Source: Algivirga pacifica (GTDB lineage Bacteria > Bacteroidota > Bacteroidia > Cytophagales > Flammeovirgaceae). From it: a stretch of 64,000 nt of DNA. The stretch is from contig NZ_BAABJX010000052.1 of NCBI RefSeq assembly GCF_039543525.1, forward strand, positions 62,001-126,000, given 5' to 3'. The translations under genes and the position numbers were made by a program. Positions 59,360-64,000 of this stretch are shown one piece after another. Each line of letters begins with the position of its first letter. The stretch's first letter is position 1. Below the pieces are notes generated by a model, which saw only the letters and a list, made by a program, of their open reading frames with translations, was not told where the DNA came from and searched no databases.

Positions 59360-60034
59360 TTAAACGAATATTCCAATCTGCTCCACCAAAGCAGGTAGTT
59401 CACTCATATCGTTGATGACATAGTGTGCTCCGAGGTTTTTCAACGTTTCTCCATATCCATCCAGAATATGGCTGGCTCCTGTAAATCCGATGACGGTCAT
59501 ACCTGCTGCTACCGCTGCATTTACCCCACTTCTACTATCCTCAATAACGACTACTTCAGAAGGAGTCACTTTTTCTTTCTGGGCGGCATGTAGGTAAATA
59601 TCTGGTGCAGGTTTAGGGTTTTCTACGAGTTCTACGGCGGAGTATACCCTATCCTGAAAACTATCTTTCAGGTTAACCATTTCTATCGCCTTTCGTACGT
59701 GTGAGCTGATACTGTTGGAAACACATGCTTTGGGAAGGGGAATACTCTCATAAGCTTCTTTGACGCCCCTGATGCCTTTTAGTTCCTTCGCATTTCGGAT
59801 TAATAGGCGCTCTTCAATATCCTCTAAAAAGTTCGTAGGGATGTGTACTCCTTCATTTTCTCGGAAGTGCTTCATAATACCCGTAAAAGTGGTTCCAGAC
59901 CAAGTACGTAGGTATTCTTGCATATCGATATGGGCACCTTGTGCCTTTAGGTAATCTACCATTACCCCTGCTGCGATGATCTCACTGTCAATGATGACAC
60001 CATCACAGTCACTAATCATAAAGTTGATGTTCAT
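59360..60034 (-). CDS. HAD family hydrolase, beta-phosphoglucomutase-like
   Basis: 224 residues of HAD subfamily IA. The nucleophile and acid/base aspartates are D9 and D11 in ISDCDGVIIDSE. Then come KACVSNSISSHV (motif II), the lysine in VENPKPAPDIYLHAA (motif III) and VVIEDSRSGVNAAVAAGM (motif IV). Probably a sugar-phosphate phosphatase or mutase. Convergent with the folate cyclo-ligase gene. Confidence 0.9.
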   Translation of the reverse strand: MNINFMISDCDGVIIDSEIIAAGVMVDYLKAQGAHIDMQEYLRTWSGTTFTGIMKHFRENEGVHIPTNFLEDIEERLLIRNAKELKGIRGVKEAYESIPLPKACVSNSISSHVRKAIEMVNLKDSFQDRVYSAVELVENPKPAPDIYLHAAQKEKVTPSEVVVIEDSRSGVNAAVAAGMTVIGFTGASHILDGYGETLKNLGAHYVINDMSELPALVEQIGIFV

Positions 60035-60399
60035 TAGTCTATCTGTCTTGTTGTTGATACCGCTACACAGCGTATGTTAGTTGAGCTTCGCTCGTTCATG
60101 ATGTTTAGTTGTTTATCGCTTATTGCTTATCGTTTAACCATAAAACAGCTTAACAAGCCACTCGAATGTTTTAATAAAACAATTTGTTCATAGTGTTTAG
60201 TGGAGCTTCGCTCGTTCACAATGTTTATTTGAAATAAACTCCGAAAAGTTTAACGGAATTAGTGATTAATCGTTCTTCTTATTAAGGAGAAATAACGAAT
60301 AGGTATAAGTTTTAAGCACCATATAATCGATTCAACAACTAAACATTATGAACGAGCGAAGCTCAATTAAACAAATTGAACAAACGCTTAATTACTATA
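60035..60399. other. gap between two minus-strand genes
   Basis: Apart from the composite repeat at 60076-60383, which fills most of it, nothing was seen. No coding frame. Confidence 0.6.
60076..60383. repeat. composite of three GAGCTTCGCTC half-elements
   Basis: Two half-elements in the same direction (modules at 60083-60093 and 60203-60213, each followed by GTTCA and TGTTTA) are followed by one reversed half-element (module 60354-60364, preceded by CTAAACATTATGAAC). It looks like a palindrome into which a second copy or filler of about 120 bases has been inserted. Confidence 0.75.
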
Positions 60400-61155
60400 C
60401 TATAAAAAGAATGTTTTCACAATCGTAATGGAAATCATGACAATCATAATCCATTTGATCCATTTATCGATTCCCTCAATTTTTGTGAGATATCGGTTTG
60501 TGATCCAGGTACCGCTTAATTGACCTATAGCCAGGAGAATGGCGGCAAGCCATAAGATTTGGCCCTGAAAGACAAAGATAAGAACTACAGGTAAGCTATA
60601 AAGGGCAATGATTAACATTTTGATCGCATTGCTCCGAATAAGGGGCATAGAGGCAGAGAGGGATAGGGAAACAATGATCAAGATACCGATACCAGCCTGT
60701 ACAAACCCTCCATAAAAACCAATCGCATAAAACAGGGGAATAAAATACCATCGGAAGAGGTCCTGTCCTAAGGTTTGTATACGTTTATTACCTGTAGAAG
60801 GCTTGATAAGAATGGAGAATAACATAAAGACCATTAGCGCACCTACAATATCCTCCATATGTTCTGTGGAAATATCTGTGGCAATATAGGCCCCCGTTAA
60901 GGCGCCCAATAAAGATGGAATGATGAAGATGAGGCTTTGTTTTACATTGAGTAGACCGGAGCGATGAAAGGTATAGGCACCAGAGATATTCTGCACTAGA
61001 ATCCCTAGCCGATTGGTACCATTGGCTAGTGGAGCGGGCACCCCCATGAATAAAAGTAACGATAAGGTAAAGATAGACCCACCCCCTGCAAGGGTATTGA
61101 CCACACCTGCGGCAATGCCTGCAGATAGATAGGCCGTTAATTCCAACAATTCCAT
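60400..61155 (-). CDS. TauE/SafE family sulfite/anion permease
   Basis: 251 residues with about eight membrane helices in two related halves. Family signatures are GVVNTLAGGGSIFTLSLLLFMG in the first half and YGGFVQAGIGILIIVSLSL in the second (the repeated glycine-rich motif). The family exports or imports sulfite, sulfoacetate or other organosulfonates; the substrate here cannot be told. Confidence 0.9.
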   Translation of the reverse strand: MELLELTAYLSAGIAAGVVNTLAGGGSIFTLSLLLFMGVPAPLANGTNRLGILVQNISGAYTFHRSGLLNVKQSLIFIIPSLLGALTGAYIATDISTEHMEDIVGALMVFMLFSILIKPSTGNKRIQTLGQDLFRWYFIPLFYAIGFYGGFVQAGIGILIIVSLSLSASMPLIRSNAIKMLIIALYSLPVVLIFVFQGQILWLAAILLAIGQLSGTWITNRYLTKIEGIDKWIKWIMIVMISITIVKTFFL

Positions 61156-61587
61156 AAGTATAGGCAGTCAAAAACAAGGTAGGAAAAGTACTACTTTTCT
61201 AACGCTTCTTAAAAAATCATCGAAATATGCACGTGCGTTTTTTGAAAGAAAGAAATGGAGATACTCAAAGAGTATGGGAAATCTTCATGATTATTATCTA
61301 AAATTTTCAATTTATCTCCCATTTCTATAATAACATACCCGATAAGTCATAAATGTTTACTTATATTTGTTTGTACGCTTGAGTTCCACGTCCTAAGGGG
61401 ATTTTTATAGCATGTAAGCCTTTTGGGAATTGTATGGATTATGAGAGTGGAAATACCTATCTTTTTCCTTTCTGATCCATTTTGCTATGCCTTGTATTTT
61501 TGTGGATACAATGATACCTTTTACAAGAGATGAAGAAAGCAGGTGTGCGATTATTTATTCATGGTGAACTACTAGATTTAGTTAATA
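61156..61587. other. gap between divergent TauE and serS genes
   Basis: About 430 AT-rich bases. Two TAnnTTTG matches on the plus strand (61362-61369 and 61495-61502) could be serS promoters, but neither has a TTG at 19-20 bp. A 30-codon frame starting at 61529 overlaps serS and is not supported. Confidence 0.4.
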
Positions 61588-62859
61588 ATGCTTCAAGTTG
61601 CATATATAAGAGAGCATAAGGAGGCCGTAATTAAAGGTCTTCAGAAGAAACGTTTGGAAGATGCGGAAGCAATGGTAGAGAAAGCGCTCAAATTAGATGA
61701 GGAGCGTAGAGGCTGTCAAAAAGAAAGAGATGATGCTTTGGCTGAAGCCAACCAAACTAACCGCCAAATTGGCGCCTTGATGAAAGAAGGCAAGAAAGAT
61801 GAAGCCATGGCGGTAAGGGCAAAGGCAGGTGAGCTGAAAGAGCGTTCTAAAACGTTGGCTGACCGTGTGACTGAGTTGGAGGAAGAGTTGAAAAGCTTGC
61901 TTTACCAAATTCCTAACGTACCACATGAAAGTGTACCGGAAGGTAACGGAGAAGATGACAACGTAGTGGTATACGAGAAAGGGGAGAAACCAACATTGGC
62001 AGAAGATGCGAAGGCACATTGGGACCTGATCGACCAATATGATATTATTGATTTTGAGTTAGGGAATAAAGTAACCGGAGCAGGTTTTCCATTCTATAAA
62101 GGAAAAGGTGCCCGTTTGCAACGTGCGTTGGTGAGTTTCTTCCTGGATGAGGCCGTTGATAATGGTTATATGGAAGTACAACCTCCTATCGTGATCAATG
62201 AAGCTTCAGGAATCGGTACAGGACAGCTTCCTGATAAGGAAGGACAGATGTACCATATTGAGAACCACGACTTCTATTTGATTCCTACAGCCGAGGTGCC
62301 GATTACAAACATGTATCGTGATGTGATTCTAGAAGAAAAAGACCTTCCTCAAAAGGTTGCTGGTTTTACGCCTTGTTTCCGTCGTGAAGCTGGAAACTGG
62401 GGAGCACACGTAAGAGGGTTGAACCGTTTGCACCAATTTGATAAAGTAGAGCTGGTACGCATCGAGAAGCCGGAAGATTCTTATCAAGTATTGGACGAGA
62501 TGTGTGCGCATGTAGAAGGGTTGTTGCAAAAGCTAGAATTACCTTATCGTAAGTTGCTATTGTGCGGAGGAGATATTAGTTTTAACGCTGCCCTTTGCTA
62601 CGATATGGAAGTGTGGTCTGCAGGACAGGGACGCTGGTTGGAAGTAAGTTCTGTGAGTAATTTTGAGAACTATCAGGCAAACCGCTTAAAACTGCGTTAT
62701 AGAGATGGTAAGCAGACACGTTTGTTGCATACACTAAATGGTAGTGCTTTGGCATTACCAAGAATTTTGGCCGCTATCTTGGAAAATAACCAAACGCCAG
62801 AGGGCATCAAAATTCCTAAGGTATTGCACAAATACACAGGTTTTGAGATCATTGACTAA
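61588..62859 (+). CDS. serS: seryl-tRNA synthetase
   Basis: Charges tRNA-Ser. The 423-residue product has the N-terminal long antiparallel coiled coil that grips the tRNA (about 20-105, LKLDEERRGCQKERDDAL to LTELEEEL-like heptads) and the class II catalytic core. Motif 2 is CFRREAGNWGAHVRGLNRLH, and motif 3 is GSALALPRILAAILE. It ends KYTGFEIID. rpsT follows on the same strand with its own promoter. Confidence 0.97.
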   Translation: MLQVAYIREHKEAVIKGLQKKRLEDAEAMVEKALKLDEERRGCQKERDDALAEANQTNRQIGALMKEGKKDEAMAVRAKAGELKERSKTLADRVTELEEELKSLLYQIPNVPHESVPEGNGEDDNVVVYEKGEKPTLAEDAKAHWDLIDQYDIIDFELGNKVTGAGFPFYKGKGARLQRALVSFFLDEAVDNGYMEVQPPIVINEASGIGTGQLPDKEGQMYHIENHDFYLIPTAEVPITNMYRDVILEEKDLPQKVAGFTPCFRREAGNWGAHVRGLNRLHQFDKVELVRIEKPEDSYQVLDEMCAHVEGLLQKLELPYRKLLLCGGDISFNAALCYDMEVWSAGQGRWLEVSSVSNFENYQANRLKLRYRDGKQTRLLHTLNGSALALPRILAAILENNQTPEGIKIPKVLHKYTGFEIID

Positions 62860-62910
62860 GAATTTCTTAGGAATATTTATAGATATATACAGGATTACCT
62901 TGACAAAACT

Positions 62911-62943
62911 TTTGCTTTATTGATCAGAATGTCATAGTTTTGC
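62911..62943 (+). promoter_or_regulatory. promoter of rpsT
   Basis: A -33 TTTG (62911-62914) lies 20 bp from the -7 box TAGTTTTG (62935-62942), about 68 bases before the start. Confidence 0.75.
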
Positions 62944-63009
62944 ATTCCGTTTTGAAGGGTGTATATAGTTAATACATTTAAGTAAGAATTATTTTTAATT
63001 TTATATAAA

Positions 63010-63261
63010 ATGGCTAATCATAAATCTGCGAAGAAAAGAATTCGTTCGAATGAGGCGAAACGTCTAAGAAATAGATATCAGTTGAAAACTACTCGTACGT
63101 TCATTAAAAAACTAAGAGCGGCAACTGATAAAGCAGAGGCAGAAGAGCTTTTGAAAAAAGTTTCGTCTATGTTGGATAAATTGGCAAAGAAAAATATTAT
63201 CCACAAAAATAACGCTGCCAACAAAAAATCTAAATTGACTAGATTTGTAAACAGCATCTAA
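63010..63261 (+). CDS. rpsT: 30S ribosomal protein S20
   Basis: The 83-residue, very basic protein binds the 5' end of 16S rRNA. Typical parts are MANHKSAKKRIRSNEAKRLRN at the N-terminus and KKNIIHKNNAANKKSKLTR near the C-terminus. The gene is monocistronic, with its own promoter and terminator. Confidence 0.97.
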   Translation: MANHKSAKKRIRSNEAKRLRNRYQLKTTRTFIKKLRAATDKAEAEELLKKVSSMLDKLAKKNIIHKNNAANKKSKLTRFVNSI

Positions 63262-63287
63262 TCCTTTTTACGAGGAGAAAGATATAC

Positions 63288-63321
63288 AACCGGATTCTAC
63301 TATGTTAGAGTCCGGTTTTTT
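63288..63321 (+). terminator. terminator after rpsT
   Basis: AACCGGATTCTA pairs with TAGAGTCCGGTT (one mismatch) around a short loop, followed by a T-run. Confidence 0.85.
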
Positions 63322-63442
63322 TATATCCGATAATTTACAAAAAAGAGGTCTTTGTGTAGGCTCTTGCCTCATATGTGTAGACCCTTACCTCACGGCAAGG
63401 GTTCGCTTATTCCCTGAACATTATCAGTCAACAAAGAGTTAT

Positions 63443-63451
63443 TATCTTTGT
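63443..63451 (+). promoter_or_regulatory. -7 box for ytxJ
   Basis: TATCTTTG (63443-63450) matches the consensus 66 bases before the start; no TTG stands at the -33 position. Confidence 0.45.
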
Positions 63452-63515
63452 GTCTATACATTACATAAAAACAACTACAATAGGTCTGCAGCGAAGACCA
63501 AAAAATAAATAAGTT

Positions 63516-63845
63516 ATGGATTGGAATAGTTTGACGTCAGTTGAGCAACTGCAAGAAATCAAGGAAATATCAAAAAATGAGAAGGTATTGATCTTTAAGC
63601 ACAGTACCCGTTGTTCTATAAGTGCTATGGCTTTGAATCGCCTGGAGAGAGCCTGGAAAGAAGAGACCCCCATAAAGCCTTATCTATTAGATTTGATTAG
63701 CTACAGGGATGTTTCTAATCAGGTAGCTCAAGAGTTTGCGGTTGATCATCAGTCTCCACAGGTATTGGTGATTGAGAATGGGATTTGTGTCTATGACACC
63801 TCACATATGGGAATCAGTTATAATGCAGTGGTAGCCGCTCACTAA
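63516..63845 (+). CDS. ytxJ: bacillithiol system redox-active protein YtxJ
   Basis: 109-residue thioredoxin-fold protein of the YtxJ family, proposed to act as a monothiol bacilliredoxin that removes bacillithiol from proteins. The single active cysteine lies in IFKHSTRCSISAMALNR, the TRCxIS family motif. The cis-proline region is HQSPQVLVIENG. The next gene begins 41 bases downstream and encodes the first bacillithiol biosynthesis enzyme. Confidence 0.94.
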   Translation: MDWNSLTSVEQLQEIKEISKNEKVLIFKHSTRCSISAMALNRLERAWKEETPIKPYLLDLISYRDVSNQVAQEFAVDHQSPQVLVIENGICVYDTSHMGISYNAVVAAH

Positions 63846-63886
63846 TTTAATTTTGGTGACCGGCGTTTACTTACTAAAAAGCACTT

Positions 63887-64000
63887 ATGAAACTTAAAAT
63901 AGGTATTGTTTGCTATCCCACTTATGGCGGAAGTGGAGTAGTAGCAACAGAGCTGGGAAAAGCACTGGCGGAGACAGGTCGTTATGATGTTCATTTTATA
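63887..64000 (+). CDS. bshA: N-acetyl-alpha-D-glucosaminyl L-malate synthase, N-terminal part
   Basis: The first 38 codons are read to the last base of the window. The start MKLKIGIVCYPTYGGSGVVA is the glycine-rich N-terminus of BshA (family GT4), and continues ELGKALAETG. BshA joins UDP-GlcNAc and L-malate in the first step of bacillithiol synthesis. The gene continues beyond the window. Confidence 0.9.
   Translation, partial: MKLKIGIVCYPTYGGSGVVATELGKALAETGRYDVHFI

Noticed and set aside
61529..61618. A 30-codon frame upstream of and overlapping the serS start
   Set aside because: Too short, no recognisable leader-peptide features such as a run of serine codons, and no attenuator hairpin after it.

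Overview
The window looks like a chromosomal segment from a free-living member of the Bacteroidota, probably of the Cytophagales. The main reasons are: a 287-residue primary sigma factor without the long N-terminal region; promoters of the Bacteroidota type (TTG, about 19-20 bp, TAnnTTTG) in front of rpsL, miaB, rpsO and rpsT; almost no Shine-Dalgarno sequences; a secreted amylase with a type IX secretion C-terminal domain; a TonB receptor with a carboxypeptidase-like N-terminal domain; and bacillithiol genes (ytxJ, bshA) at the right edge. Species cannot be named from the sequence alone.

Layout. 0-11 kb: rpsL, a large secreted GH13 amylase, a broken serine hydrolase remnant, and a set of outer-membrane proteins. 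10-17 kb: a MalY/PatB-type PLP enzyme, thiol peroxidase, chorismate synthase, a membrane histidine kinase with a small anchored partner, and miaB. 17-27 kb: an S41 peptidase lipoprotein, then a compact peptide-export cassette on the minus strand (C39-peptidase ABC transporter, a 51-residue double-glycine peptide, HlyD-type adaptor), then two tandem TPR/SpoIIE phosphatase sensors. 27-32 kb: housekeeping block rpsO-pnp-rpoD and the folA/rnhA pair. 32-39 kb: lipA, an orphan cytochrome b5 domain protein, an AP2/HNH protein, an Ldh-family oxidoreductase, a glycosyltransferase and a HAD phosphatase. 39-48 kb: a GAF-type methionine sulfoxide reductase, two SGNH hydrolases, a FadL porin with an SGNH lipoprotein, a ClC channel and a basic repeat protein. 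49-62 kb: kbl, thioesterase, a TesA-like protein with no catalytic residues, a B12/radical SAM protein, an HD hydrolase, htpG, a folate cyclo-ligase, a HAD hydrolase and a TauE permease. 62-64 kb: serS, rpsT, ytxJ and the start of bshA.

Two things stand out. First, the peptide-export cassette at 18.4-22.2 kb encodes a small peptide with a textbook GG leader, which is too short to be found by a usual ORF length cutoff; an intrinsic terminator separates it from the adaptor gene. No obvious modification enzyme is next to it. Second, the gaps between genes, especially convergent ones in the right half, hold several families of palindromic repeats. They are built from short hairpins whose stems change in a compensatory way while the loop stays constant (loops GAA/TTC, GTAA, TCCA), joined by constant TCAAC/GTTGA linkers. 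In one large palindrome the same slot in the two arms is filled by different self-complementary hairpins. This modular structure is the most unusual feature of the window. Heptamer tandem arrays of the form AAGGNNN occur as well.

No tRNA, rRNA, insertion sequence, prophage or CRISPR array was seen.
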